Below, piece by piece: positions 29,793 through 38,431 of a stretch of DNA of 64,000 nucleotides. This DNA comes from Pseudomonadales bacterium (GTDB taxonomy: Bacteria; Pseudomonadota; Gammaproteobacteria; Pseudomonadales; Ketobacteraceae). The position numbers and the translations under genes were made by a program. The DNA lies in assembly GCA_002701845.1 (NCBI GenBank), contig NZXG01000061.1, forward strand, positions 186,001 through 250,000, in the 5' to 3' direction. Each line of letters begins with the position of its first letter. The first letter of the stretch is position 1. Under the pieces are notes generated by a model. That model was not told the origin of the DNA. It did not search any database and saw nothing but the letters and a program-made list of their open reading frames with translations.

Positions 29793-30494
29793 TCAGGCGG
29801 TACCCGGATCCACCAGCAGTTCCCGTTTCTCATAGACACCGGCGATTCGCTGGCCATCCCAATGGTACACCAGCCAGCGGCTCTGCACCGGTCGGGACAC
29901 CGCGGTCGGGCGCAGGGCGGCAATGCAGTAGCCGCCGGCGCGGCGCACAGACGGGTAGAGGATGCCGTAGTGGCCCTGGGCCCGCACCTGGGCGCCATAG
30001 GTCTGGGCTGGACCGTATTGACCCGGATCGGGATGCAACAGATGGCCGTGCTGTTCCCGGTCCAGCTCGATCAGTGGCTTCTCCACGGTTCCTTTATAAA
30101 CCCTCATATCCACCTCGCAGGCCGGTTCCCGGGTATAGCCCAGAAAGCGCTCGCGGTGGAAAACGGTTTCCCGAATGGCGGTTTCCAGGTCCCGTGCCGC
30201 GTAGTAAATTCCGTAGCGGCCATCGGTGAAACGGCTGGGGTAGCCGGTGTGGGTAAAGGCGGCCATCACCACGGTGGCGCCGGGACCACTGATCCGGTCT
30301 TCCGGAGCCACCCGCTGCAGATTGCCCACTTCCTCCAGCAGGCGTTCGTTGGTGAGAGACTCCAGCTCAAAGGCGTCCGCCATCAATTCCGGTGGTGTGA
30401 AGCGTTCGAAAAAATTGATGGGAGGATGACGGGTGGGGATGATCCGGTACTGGGGGCCTTCCACCCAGGTGTGCCGGTGTGGGGAACTGGTCAT
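29793..30494 (-). CDS. RES-domain toxin (NAD+-degrading type)
   Basis: A 233-residue protein of the RES family. Features are the Arg/Tyr/Glu-rich core GRYGIYYAARDLETAIRETVFH near residue 120 and the downstream RAQGHYGILYPSVRRAGG with a GxxxxSVR motif typical of RES toxins. RES toxins deplete NAD+ by phosphorolysis or hydrolysis. The preceding gene is a matching Xre/MbcA-type antitoxin whose TGA overlaps this ATG by one base (TGATG), the usual order antitoxin-toxin. Confidence 0.85.
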   Translation of the reverse strand: MTSSPHRHTWVEGPQYRIIPTRHPPINFFERFTPPELMADAFELESLTNERLLEEVGNLQRVAPEDRISGPGATVVMAAFTHTGYPSRFTDGRYGIYYAARDLETAIRETVFHRERFLGYTREPACEVDMRVYKGTVEKPLIELDREQHGHLLHPDPGQYGPAQTYGAQVRAQGHYGILYPSVRRAGGYCIAALRPTAVSRPVQSRWLVYHWDGQRIAGVYEKRELLVDPGTA

Positions 30495-30916
30495 CAATGT
30501 CCCCGTTCACCATCCAGGTAGCGTCGCACGTCACTGAGATCCGTCACCCGACCGTTCAGCATGACCTCCAGTGCCGAGCGGCCCCCGAACTGGGGTGCCT
30601 GGTTGGGTCTGTTGATCCACTCGGCTGCCCGCCGGGCGCTGGGGAGCAGTATGTTCAAGGCCTTGTAAATCCCCATAAGGTAGGAAACCCGTTCCAGGGT
30701 ATCCCGTGACAGGCGCACCGGGCGCCCGGATTTGCCTTCGGCAAATTCCCGCATCCGGTAAAAACTGCTTTTGGGGGGATTGCCCAACAGAATCATTTGC
30801 TGTTTGCTGGTTAAACCCCACTCCTCGGTGATACCGAAAAAGTTCACCAGGGCCGCGGCACTGAGGCGTCCCTCTTTGCTGTCGTAGCGGGGTTCAACGG
30901 CGGTATGGGTATACAT
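30494..30916 (-). CDS. Xre/MbcA/ParS-type antitoxin
   Basis: A 140-residue antitoxin. The N-terminal half has an Xre-like helix-turn-helix region (WGLTSKQQMILLGNPPKSSFYRM) and the C-terminal half the toxin-binding domain seen with RES toxins: AAEWINRPNQAPQFGGRSALEVML, ending DLSDVRRYLDGERG. It should neutralise the downstream RES protein and repress its own promoter. The operator candidate lies just upstream. Confidence 0.85.
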   Translation of the reverse strand: MYTHTAVEPRYDSKEGRLSAAALVNFFGITEEWGLTSKQQMILLGNPPKSSFYRMREFAEGKSGRPVRLSRDTLERVSYLMGIYKALNILLPSARRAAEWINRPNQAPQFGGRSALEVMLNGRVTDLSDVRRYLDGERGH

Positions 30917-30946
30917 AAAAGACCATCAAGCAGACTGTTTCCGGCT

Positions 30947-30991
30947 AGTATACTCCCATTTGGGAAAAAATAAAAATCTAGTCCCATTTGG
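30947..30991 (-). promoter_or_regulatory. toxin-antitoxin promoter/operator candidate
   Basis: On the minus strand TATACT (30952-30947) is a near-consensus -10 about 31 bases before the antitoxin ATG; no clear -35 was found. Immediately upstream of it lies the inverted repeat TCCCATTTGGGA (30954-30965), and TCCCATTTGG recurs at 30982-30991. Repeated palindromic sites overlapping the promoter are typical of toxin-antitoxin autorepression. Confidence 0.5.
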
Positions 30992-31126
30992 TCCATTTTC
31001 CCATCACGCTATGACTTCACCAGGGAGGCCTGCTTCCCCGCCCCTCTGGTCAAACCGGCCTAAATGTATGCTATTATTAGGGTTTATTGGCCACAGGTGG
31101 CGGCGGCGCCAACGGGAGCAGGTAAC

Positions 31127-31618
31127 ATGAGCGACCACAATCCATCCGATGCCGGGGCGAGCCTGGAGCAGAATCTGAATTTGTTTCTGCAAGGGGTACC
31201 GCACAGTATGGCGCTGGGCATGACACTGGAAGAGGTCGGTGATAACGAACTGGTGATTCGCCTGCCATATTCGCAGAAGATTGTGGGCAACCCGGAGACC
31301 GGGGTGATCCATGGCGGCGCCATCACCAGCCTTATGGATCAGGCCTGTGGACTGGCGGTGGCCCAGGCACTGGCACCGACTTTCGATATTACCCCCACCA
31401 TCGATTTGCGCATCGACTACATGCGTCCGGCTCAGCCCGGCCAGGACGTGCTGGCCAGAGTCAGTGCCTATCGCAAAACCCGTAACCTGGTGTTCGCCCG
31501 TGGTATTGCCTATCAGCAAAACAGGAAAGAGCCAGTGGCTCACTGCGTGGCTAACTTTATGCGCATGGGGCTTAGCAAACTGCCCTGGCAGCAGCTGGCG
31601 GGAGACCAACCCCAATGA
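31127..31618 (+). CDS. hotdog-fold PaaI-type thioesterase
   Basis: A 163-residue protein of the PaaI/YbgC hotdog group, with GVIHGGAITSLMDQACGLAV near residue 60 (the HGG and Asp positions of the thioesterase active site) and DLRIDYMRPAQPGQDVLARV further on. It probably hydrolyses an acyl-CoA; the substrate is unknown. ATG 31127 follows GGAGCAGG at good distance and is preferred over an in-frame ATG 63 bases upstream. The stop overlaps the start of a second thioesterase gene (ATGA). Confidence 0.82.
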   Translation: MSDHNPSDAGASLEQNLNLFLQGVPHSMALGMTLEEVGDNELVIRLPYSQKIVGNPETGVIHGGAITSLMDQACGLAVAQALAPTFDITPTIDLRIDYMRPAQPGQDVLARVSAYRKTRNLVFARGIAYQQNRKEPVAHCVANFMRMGLSKLPWQQLAGDQPQ

Positions 31619-32046
31619 ATCTCAGTGAAACCCTCGAGCAATGTCGTGCCGACAACGATTATCAGACGCTGGTTGATGCCATTCCCTATGCCCGAACCAT
31701 TGGCATGGGCTGCATGAAAGCGGGTGATGAAGTGATTTTTACCCTGCCGGCGCTGGCCTCCAATGTGGGTAATCCGACCCTGCCGGCTATTCATGGCGGG
31801 GTGTTGGGGGGCTTTATTGAGCAGTCCCTGCAACTCCACGTGATGATGGTGATGGATACCCCGGCACTGCCCAAGGTGATTGATCTTTCAATTGATTATC
31901 TGAGCGCGGGCCTGTTTCGGGACAGTTTCGCCGAATGTGAGGTTTTGCGTATGGGGCGGCGCATTGCCAACGTGGCGGTAAAGGTCTGGCAGGGAAAGAA
32001 AAACGAGCCCATCGTCAGTGCCCGGGCGCACCTGTTGTTAATCTGA
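31615..32046 (+). CDS. second hotdog-fold thioesterase-like protein
   Basis: A 143-residue protein similar in plan to the preceding one: AIHGGVLGGFIEQSLQLHVM near residue 61 and DLSIDYLSAGLFRDSFAECEVLRMGRRIANV. The position held by Asp in the first enzyme is Glu here, also usual in hotdog thioesterases. Its ATG overlaps the upstream stop by 4 bases, so the two are cotranslated and may form a heteromeric enzyme or act on related acyl-CoAs (inference). Confidence 0.75.
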   Translation: MNLSETLEQCRADNDYQTLVDAIPYARTIGMGCMKAGDEVIFTLPALASNVGNPTLPAIHGGVLGGFIEQSLQLHVMMVMDTPALPKVIDLSIDYLSAGLFRDSFAECEVLRMGRRIANVAVKVWQGKKNEPIVSARAHLLLI

Positions 32047-32143
32047 GTCGGTCTGAAGAAGTGATTGTTTAAAAAAACAACAACTAATACACTATAAGCC
32101 TGTAATCCTGATGATCTGACCCGGGGGTTGGCGGATATCCGGT

Positions 32144-33460
32144 ATGGAAGCGGTTTTGCTTATTCTGGCTGCTTTGAGCCTGACATTATTGACAATTAGC
32201 GGTTTGCGCCTGGCCTTCGCCAGATCTGCAGTTTGGGGCTGGGTCTGTGCCTTGATCCCGCCGGCCTGGGTGGCGTTTTACAGCAGTCGCTGGGACGTCA
32301 TGCGGACGCAGGCGGTGATTCATCTGACCGCGTTTTGCGCGGTTTGCCTGTGCGGGGTGCTGTACATCCGCGCCCACCCCCTGTGGTTTGACGGCCATGC
32401 CCTGGCCCCCGTGCGCAACTGGGTGGCTCCCGCCCACCGGCCGGATCCGCTGGTGTTGAACCGTCCGGTTTTTATCAGTGACTACGAGGTGCAGCAACAG
32501 GCACTGGCACAGGCCTCGACGGCAGAAGGCAGTTTCGCCCGTTACCGGGGCGAGCCGTTGCGCTTTTCCCGGGTCCTGTATCGGGATGGCGTGTTACGCT
32601 TCAAGCAAGCTGAAACACCGGCGTCGGTGGAATTCTTGATTGATTTGGGTCCGTCGGCGCCGGGTTTCGACAAGGATGGGTTGACCCTGGATATCACGCC
32701 CACCAGCGTAAAGGCACCCCTGGTGCTGGTGATTCGGGAGCAGCCCGCCTCCGCCGCGCCGTTGGTGGATGCCTACAGCAGTGGCTACTGGCTGGAACTG
32801 CTGTTGACCCGTACTGACCAACAGCAGTTCGAGGGGCAGATCCTGTTGCGCCTGCCTGATGCGGATAAAAGTTATCTGGCCGGATCTTTTCAGGCCTCGC
32901 CGCTGGATTTGCAGTGGCAACTGGGCGAGGTCGACCGGGATTATGATTCCAACGACACCATTGAATATGTTGCCCGGCAATATCTCAGCAACCACCTGAG
33001 TTCGAATCTGCGCGCGGTGGAGGGTTTTCGTGATACCTACTTCCAGACCGGACTGCCGGAATCCACCGCCAGCACCCGGGCCCGGATCACATTGGCGGAT
33101 GGCTCGCAATTGGAGCTGGGGTTGTCGCTGTTTAAAAATGCCGCTGGATGGGTGGTTGAACCGGCGCCTACCCGGGATCTGATTAGCGCGTTACAGACCA
33201 TGCGGCAGGCGCCCACGGCCTCCATACCACCCGCTTCGGTGCTGGCGCAACCCTCCCGCCTGGCCACTACAGAGCTGGAACAGCTGGTGGGGCAGAAGGT
33301 GACCCTGGTGACTCACGACGGTCGCTCCCGCCATGGTCAGATTCAGGCCGTGGACCGGTACAACGTGTCTCTGGTGAACCGGATCGGCGCCGGTGAAATG
33401 GCCGTGCTGGTGCGGCGCCGGGATATCAAAGAAGTGCTGCTGGGTACCCCGTCGCCCTAA
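32144..33460 (+). CDS. membrane protein with C-terminal LSm-like domain, function unknown
   Basis: A 438-residue protein with two or three N-terminal membrane helices (about 3-25, 29-45 and 58-75), a long beta-rich central region with no family I recognise, a Pro/Ala linker (about 345-368) and a final segment of about 60 residues, ELEQLVGQKVTLVTHDGR followed by GQIQAVDRYNVSLVNRI, that looks like an LSm/Sm fold. The order L-xx-LVG-x-V-TL-DGR-xxG-x-xxxD is the Sm1 motif. An RNA-binding or oligomerising role is suggested by that domain alone. It is convergent with the RND pump gene. Confidence 0.6.
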   Translation: MEAVLLILAALSLTLLTISGLRLAFARSAVWGWVCALIPPAWVAFYSSRWDVMRTQAVIHLTAFCAVCLCGVLYIRAHPLWFDGHALAPVRNWVAPAHRPDPLVLNRPVFISDYEVQQQALAQASTAEGSFARYRGEPLRFSRVLYRDGVLRFKQAETPASVEFLIDLGPSAPGFDKDGLTLDITPTSVKAPLVLVIREQPASAAPLVDAYSSGYWLELLLTRTDQQQFEGQILLRLPDADKSYLAGSFQASPLDLQWQLGEVDRDYDSNDTIEYVARQYLSNHLSSNLRAVEGFRDTYFQTGLPESTASTRARITLADGSQLELGLSLFKNAAGWVVEPAPTRDLISALQTMRQAPTASIPPASVLAQPSRLATTELEQLVGQKVTLVTHDGRSRHGQIQAVDRYNVSLVNRIGAGEMAVLVRRRDIKEVLLGTPSP

Positions 33461-33512
33461 GCCTTATGGTGCCGTTTCTGCCCTCGGCGGGCCGATGCAT
33501 CCGGTTGTCCGG

Positions 33513-36500
33513 TCAGCGGTTCCCGGTCACTGCCATGTCCAACTCCGATGCCCGTTTGCCCTGGCTGGCGGCACGATGGTCCCTGGCGATAAAAGTGTAA
33601 ATGGTGGGCAGAATAAACAGAGTAAACAGGGTACCGATCACCATTCCCATCACCACCACGATACCAATGGCGAATCGGCTGTTGGAACCCGCGCCACTGG
33701 CAAACAGCAGCGGAATCATGCCCGCCACCATGGCCGCGGTGGTCATCAACACCGGCCGCATTCGCACCCGGGCGGCCTTATGGATGGCCCGGGTGCGGTC
33801 CAGTTGTTCATGAATCTGCATTTGATTGGCAAAGGCCACCATCAGAATGCCATGCTTTGAAATCAGTCCGATCAGGGTAACCAGGCCGATCTGGGTGTAA
33901 ATGTTGAGCGTGGTGTAGCCCAGGTACAGGGGTACCAGAGCGCCGCAGATGGCCAATGGCACAGTCACCAGAATCACCAACGGATCCCGGAACGATTCGT
34001 ACTGTGCCGCCAGCACCAGAAAAATGACCACCAGGGCGGCACCAAAAGAAAACATCAGTCGATTGCCTTCGGTAACATACTGGCGACTGTCGGAAAGCCA
34101 TTCAATGCTGGCGCCGGTGGGTAATTCCTGTTGCCGCAGGAACTCCACCGCCTGGCCCATGGTAACCCCGGGTGCCAGTACCGCCGACAGTGTCACCGAA
34201 TTGAGTTGGTTAAACTGGGGTAACCGGTTGGCCTGGGGGCGCACTCCCACCTCGATGACCGTGGCCAGTGGCACCAGATCACCGGACTGGGCTTTTACAT
34301 AATAGTCGCCCAGGTTTTCCGGACTCAAGCGGTGTGCCGGTGGCACCTGGGTAATGACATCGTAGGAGCGGTCATACCAGTTGAAGCGGTTAATCAGGTT
34401 CTCCCCCAGCAATACCGCCAGGGTATCGGCAATGGCCTGCATACTGATGCCAAGCTCACCGGCTTTGGCCCGGTCGATGGTAATCCTTGCCTCCGCACTG
34501 TCGAATGCCAGATCACTGTCAACGAAGGCGAACAGGCCGCTGCCCCAGGCGGCGCCTTTAATACCTTCCATGGCCTGATACAGGGAGGCAAAACTTTCCG
34601 CCGAGCGCACCACCATCTGGACCGGCAGGCCGCCACTGCCGGCGGGCAGAGGCGGTGGTGGGAAAATAGCGGCGGAAACCCCGGTGAGACCGGCCACCCG
34701 GCCATTGAGTTCGGCCTGCAAATCCGCTGAACCCCGTTGCCGTTGCTCCCAGGGCTGGAGAATGACGCCGCCGAAGGCATTGTTCTGACCACCCACGCCA
34801 TTATTCATGAAGCTGCTCTCCTGCTCCGGCAGGCTTAAGAAAATATCGGTGATCTTCTGGGTATGATGGGAGGTATAGTCGATATTGGCGTATTGGGGGG
34901 CCTTCACCGATGCGAAGATATAACCGTGGTCCTCCGCCGGCGCCAGCTCCCGCTTGACACCACTGAACAACAGCACAATGCCCGCCAGCACCACCAGACC
35001 CACCGCCAGTACCGCCGGTCGCAGGGCCAGAGTGTGGCCCAGCAGGTGGCTGTATAGTTGTTCCAGGCGCCCCACGTAAGCTTCGATCAATTGGGAGAAA
35101 CGCCCTTCGTGAACTTTGTCATTAAGTAGCACCGAGCTCATCATCGGTGACAGGGTCAACGCTACCACACCGGAAATAAACACCGACCCTGCCAGGGTGA
35201 AGGCGAATTCCCGAAACAGCGCCCCGGTGAGACCGGCGGTGAGACCGATGGGGGCATAGACCGCGGCCAGGGTAATGGTCATGGCGATCACCGGCCCGAC
35301 AATTTCCCGGGCGCCCACCAAAGCCGCCCGGATCGGGGTCAGGCCTTCCTCAATGTGGCGGTGAATATTCTCCACCACCACGATGGCATCATCCACCACC
35401 AGGCCGATGGCCAGCACCATAGCCAACAGTGTGAGAATGTTGAGAGAGAAACCGAACATCAGCATCAGCAGGGCGGTTCCGATCAGTGACAGGGGAATGG
35501 TCACCACCGGAATAATGACGGCCCGAAATGACCCCAGAAACAGGAAAATCACGATAATGACGATGATCATCGCTTCCACCAGGGTTTTGGTTACCTCGCG
35601 GATGGAAGCGTTGACGAAGTGGGCCACATCGAACTGACTGATAACCTGTAACCCTGGTGGCGCCACCCGTTGGATATCCGGCAGCAGCGCTTTCACCGCT
35701 TTGACGATTTCCAGTGGGTTGCCATCCGGCGTCGGGGAGATGGCCATCACCACCGCCCGTCGGCCACTGCTGGTGAAGCTGGAATCGTAGTTCTGTCCTC
35801 CCAGTTCCACCGTGGCCAGGTCACCCAGTCGCACCAGACCGTTGTCACCGTTTTTCACCACCATGTCCCGAAAGTCGTTCAAATCTCTCAAGTCGGTGGA
35901 AGCGGTTACATTGAGTACGGTAGCTTTGTCCCGCAACTGCCCCGGTGCCGCCTGCACGTTGTTGTCACGCAGGGCGGCGGCCACTTCCCCCGCAGACACT
36001 CCCCGGGCGGCGAGCTTTTGCGGATCCAACCAGATGCGCATGGCCAGGGTCTGGGCACCGCCATACTGAATCGAAGCCACTCCGGACACCGACGTTACCA
36101 GGGGTTGTGCCACCCGACTGGCAAAATCCGTAATCACTGGTATTGGCAGGTCTTCACCAATAAAAGACAGATACTGAACCGGGGAGGCGCCGTCGGTGAT
36201 TTTGTTAACAATGGGATCATTGGCCCCGGGCGGCAGGCGATAGCTCACTTGTTGGACCTTGGACAGGATCTCGGTCATGGCCCGATCCGAGTCGGCGTTG
36301 AGCACCAGCTTGGCTTTGATTTCGCTTTTGCCCTGAGTGGACGTGGAGGTCAGATATTCAATGCCACTGGCGGTGGAGACCGCCTGGGCGATGGGTGTGG
36401 TGACGAATCCCTGCATCACATCCTGAGTGGCGCCGGGATACTGGGTGGTGATGACAATAGTGGCGCTTTCCATCGCCGGATATTCCCGGATGGGTAACGA

Positions 36501-36590
36501 TAACATGGCGCTGCCGCCCACCAGCAGCAACAGCAGACTGACCACGATGGAGAGGACGGGGCGGCGGATAAACAGATCAGTAAAGTGCAT
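33513..36590 (-). CDS. RND (HAE1) efflux pump permease, MexI-like
   Basis: A 1025-residue inner-membrane proton/drug antiporter. It starts MHFTDLFIRRPVLSIVVS and continues with PIREYPAMESATIVITTQYPG, very like MexI. The proton relay Asp pair is in GLVVDDAIVVVENIHRH near residue 405; twelve helices and two large periplasmic loops fit the family. It partners with the adaptor encoded immediately upstream (2 bp gap); an outer-membrane channel gene is not present here. A SoxR-type promoter upstream of the adaptor probably controls both, as for mexGHI-opmD in Pseudomonas. Confidence 0.92.
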   Translation of the reverse strand: MHFTDLFIRRPVLSIVVSLLLLLVGGSAMLSLPIREYPAMESATIVITTQYPGATQDVMQGFVTTPIAQAVSTASGIEYLTSTSTQGKSEIKAKLVLNADSDRAMTEILSKVQQVSYRLPPGANDPIVNKITDGASPVQYLSFIGEDLPIPVITDFASRVAQPLVTSVSGVASIQYGGAQTLAMRIWLDPQKLAARGVSAGEVAAALRDNNVQAAPGQLRDKATVLNVTASTDLRDLNDFRDMVVKNGDNGLVRLGDLATVELGGQNYDSSFTSSGRRAVVMAISPTPDGNPLEIVKAVKALLPDIQRVAPPGLQVISQFDVAHFVNASIREVTKTLVEAMIIVIIVIFLFLGSFRAVIIPVVTIPLSLIGTALLMLMFGFSLNILTLLAMVLAIGLVVDDAIVVVENIHRHIEEGLTPIRAALVGAREIVGPVIAMTITLAAVYAPIGLTAGLTGALFREFAFTLAGSVFISGVVALTLSPMMSSVLLNDKVHEGRFSQLIEAYVGRLEQLYSHLLGHTLALRPAVLAVGLVVLAGIVLLFSGVKRELAPAEDHGYIFASVKAPQYANIDYTSHHTQKITDIFLSLPEQESSFMNNGVGGQNNAFGGVILQPWEQRQRGSADLQAELNGRVAGLTGVSAAIFPPPPLPAGSGGLPVQMVVRSAESFASLYQAMEGIKGAAWGSGLFAFVDSDLAFDSAEARITIDRAKAGELGISMQAIADTLAVLLGENLINRFNWYDRSYDVITQVPPAHRLSPENLGDYYVKAQSGDLVPLATVIEVGVRPQANRLPQFNQLNSVTLSAVLAPGVTMGQAVEFLRQQELPTGASIEWLSDSRQYVTEGNRLMFSFGAALVVIFLVLAAQYESFRDPLVILVTVPLAICGALVPLYLGYTTLNIYTQIGLVTLIGLISKHGILMVAFANQMQIHEQLDRTRAIHKAARVRMRPVLMTTAAMVAGMIPLLFASGAGSNSRFAIGIVVVMGMVIGTLFTLFILPTIYTFIARDHRAASQGKRASELDMAVTGNR

Positions 36591-36592
36591 GC

Positions 36593-37762
36593 TCAGATCT
36601 CCACCGGGGGCAGCAGTTGCTTCACCTGAACCCTGGCACCGGGTGATAGTTTCAACTGCCCCTCGGTGATCACCACGTCATTGACTTTCACGCCGCTACT
36701 GATAACCGCCAGATCACCCATGCGCCGCGCCACGGTGACCCGCACAAATTCGGCAGTACCGCCAGTGGTGGGATCCTCGCCCCGGATCACCACCAGATTG
36801 TCTCCCGCGGCGCTGGTTTGAATGGCGGTGGTGGGTACCACCAGCTGATCCCGCTGCGCCGGTAGTTGCAACGCTGCGTTGACAAACATACCCGCTCGCA
36901 GCAGGTTATCGGGATTGTCCAGTACCGCGCGCACTGTGATGTTGCGGGTTTCCGCATTGACCTGCGGTTCGATGGTCTCCACGCGGGCGGTAAACTCCCG
37001 CTCCGGCCAGGCATCGGCGGTAATCCGCACCTGGGCCTGGGGTTGTAGCCAGCGCAGCTGCTGTTGGGGTATCGCAAAATCCACGAACAACTGACTGGTG
37101 TCGGTGAGGGTGGCGATGGCATCCCCCGGCTGCAGATACTGGCCAAGATCAACACGACGGATTCCCAACTGGCCAGCGAACGGCGCCCGTACCTGTTTCT
37201 GCTCAATCCGGGCCTCCATCTGGGTGACGATGGCCGCTGCCTGATCCGCCTCGGCCCTGCGTTCGTCCAGGTTTTCCCGCGACTCCGCGCCGCTATCGAT
37301 TAGCCGTCTGGAACGTTTCAATTGCGCACTGCTGAGTTGGGCCCGCGCTTGCGCCGCAGCCCGATCCGCCCGTTCCGGGGCGTCATATAACTGCACCAGC
37401 AGGCTGTCCGCCGCCACGGTTTGACCGCCTTCAAACTCGATCTTCACCACCCGGCCTGCGGTTTCCGTTGACAGCATCACTGACCGCACCGCCCGCAGGG
37501 TGCCCACCGCCTGCAGGGAGCGGGGTATATCTCTGGGCTGAAGGCGCATGGCGGCCGCCGCAATGGGAGGCCGTTCGCCAGCGGCGGTCACCTGCTGTCG
37601 GCTCTCTCGCCAGGCGAACAGTGCGGCGAACAGAATCAGAGTCAGCACCAGCACCAACATGGTGATCAACCAGCGGCGGGTCCGGCTGGCCTGCTGAGGA
37701 ATGACAGCAGCATTCGCTTCTGGTGTCGAATTGGCGGACTGGGGATGGGAAGGATCATTCAT
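36593..37762 (-). CDS. RND efflux periplasmic adaptor, MexH-like
   Basis: A 389-residue membrane fusion protein. One N-terminal helix (about 30-50) is followed by a lipoyl-like half (LRAVRSVMLSTETAGRVVKIEFEGGQTV), an alpha-hairpin (about 135-185, rich in Ala/Arg/Glu), the second lipoyl half (QVRAPFAGQLGIRRVDLGQYLQPGD) and a beta-barrel region. It links the RND permease to an outer-membrane channel. ATG 37762 is chosen; an open frame runs 23 codons further upstream, but that extension has no family-like sequence. The leader of about 115 bases begins at the SoxR-type promoter. Confidence 0.9.
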   Translation of the reverse strand: MNDPSHPQSANSTPEANAAVIPQQASRTRRWLITMLVLVLTLILFAALFAWRESRQQVTAAGERPPIAAAAMRLQPRDIPRSLQAVGTLRAVRSVMLSTETAGRVVKIEFEGGQTVAADSLLVQLYDAPERADRAAAQARAQLSSAQLKRSRRLIDSGAESRENLDERRAEADQAAAIVTQMEARIEQKQVRAPFAGQLGIRRVDLGQYLQPGDAIATLTDTSQLFVDFAIPQQQLRWLQPQAQVRITADAWPEREFTARVETIEPQVNAETRNITVRAVLDNPDNLLRAGMFVNAALQLPAQRDQLVVPTTAIQTSAAGDNLVVIRGEDPTTGGTAEFVRVTVARRMGDLAVISSGVKVNDVVITEGQLKLSPGARVQVKQLLPPVEI

Positions 37763-37884
37763 AACTGCAGTGTTCCACACATGGATGAGGACCTGGCCCG
37801 GCATTGGGCCTGGAAACGGAGCCGCTGGCAAGCGCTATTGGCATTCTCGCGATCTGCCGTTGGACGATTACTGAGGCTGGCTCA

Positions 37885-37915
37885 TTCTAAAACCTCAACC
37901 TTGCTTGAGGTCAAG
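37885..37915 (-). promoter_or_regulatory. SoxR-dependent promoter with soxbox
   Basis: On the minus strand TTGACC (-35, 37915-37910) and TAGAAT (-10, 37890-37885) are separated by 19 bases, the long spacing of MerR-family activated promoters. Between them lies the perfect palindrome CCTCAA-N6-TTGAGG (37894-37911), which matches the SoxR operator. It would drive the RND operon leftward; SoxR on the other strand starts 25 bp away, so binding could also affect soxR. Confidence 0.85.
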
Positions 37916-37936
37916 ACATTGGTTATAACTGTCAGC

Positions 37937-38398
37937 ATGGATAATGAAACCAAAGCGGTGGCCACTCAATTACTCAGTGTCGGGCAGATTGCCCGCCGCA
38001 GCGGCATACCGGTGTCCACCTTGCATTTCTATGAAACCAAGGGGTTGATTCAAAGCCAGCGCACCGCGGCCAATCAGCGCCGGTATCAACGCCACATATT
38101 GCGCCAGCTGGCGCTGATCAAAGTGGCGCAGAGCCTGGGTATGTCGCTGGAGGACATCCGTCATCAATTGTCCACGCTCCCTGCGGACGGACCGCCCTCG
38201 GCGGAGGACTGGGAACGGCTTTCCTCCTGCTGGCGACAGCAGCTGGATCAGAAAATAGAGACCATGAAGGCGTTGCGGGACAAGCTGACTGAATGTATCG
38301 GTTGTGGTTGTCTTTCGGTAAAGGACTGCCCGCTGCGTAATCCTCAGGATCGTGCCGCGGCGCTTGGCCCGGGAGCCCGGGCGTTCGATCCCCAGTAG
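37937..38398 (+). CDS. soxR: redox-sensitive transcriptional activator SoxR
   Basis: A 153-residue MerR-family regulator, the usual SoxR length. The winged helix is at the N-terminus (LSVGQIARRSGIPVSTLHFYE), a dimerisation helix follows, and the C-terminus carries the 2Fe-2S cluster cysteines in CIGCGCLSVKDCPLRNP. Oxidation of the cluster by redox-cycling compounds activates SoxR. ATG 37937 gives a protein aligned with the family from its first residues; an open frame extends further upstream through the soxbox and is not used. Confidence 0.95.
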   Translation: MDNETKAVATQLLSVGQIARRSGIPVSTLHFYETKGLIQSQRTAANQRRYQRHILRQLALIKVAQSLGMSLEDIRHQLSTLPADGPPSAEDWERLSSCWRQQLDQKIETMKALRDKLTECIGCGCLSVKDCPLRNPQDRAAALGPGARAFDPQ

Positions 38399-38431
38399 GG
38401 CCCCAGCCCGGTACTTCCGGCGGGGTGGGAG

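Noticed and set aside
31064-31126. Earlier ATG for the first thioesterase
   Set aside because: The extra 21 residues are not hotdog-like and the ATG at 31127 has a well-placed GGAGCAGG.
33461-33512. Terminator between the convergent LSm-like and RND genes
   Set aside because: Only short GC inverted repeats are present, with no T-run.
37745-37936. N-terminal extension of SoxR by 64 codons
   Set aside because: It would run through the soxbox and promoter and has no family counterpart; ATG 37937 gives the normal length.
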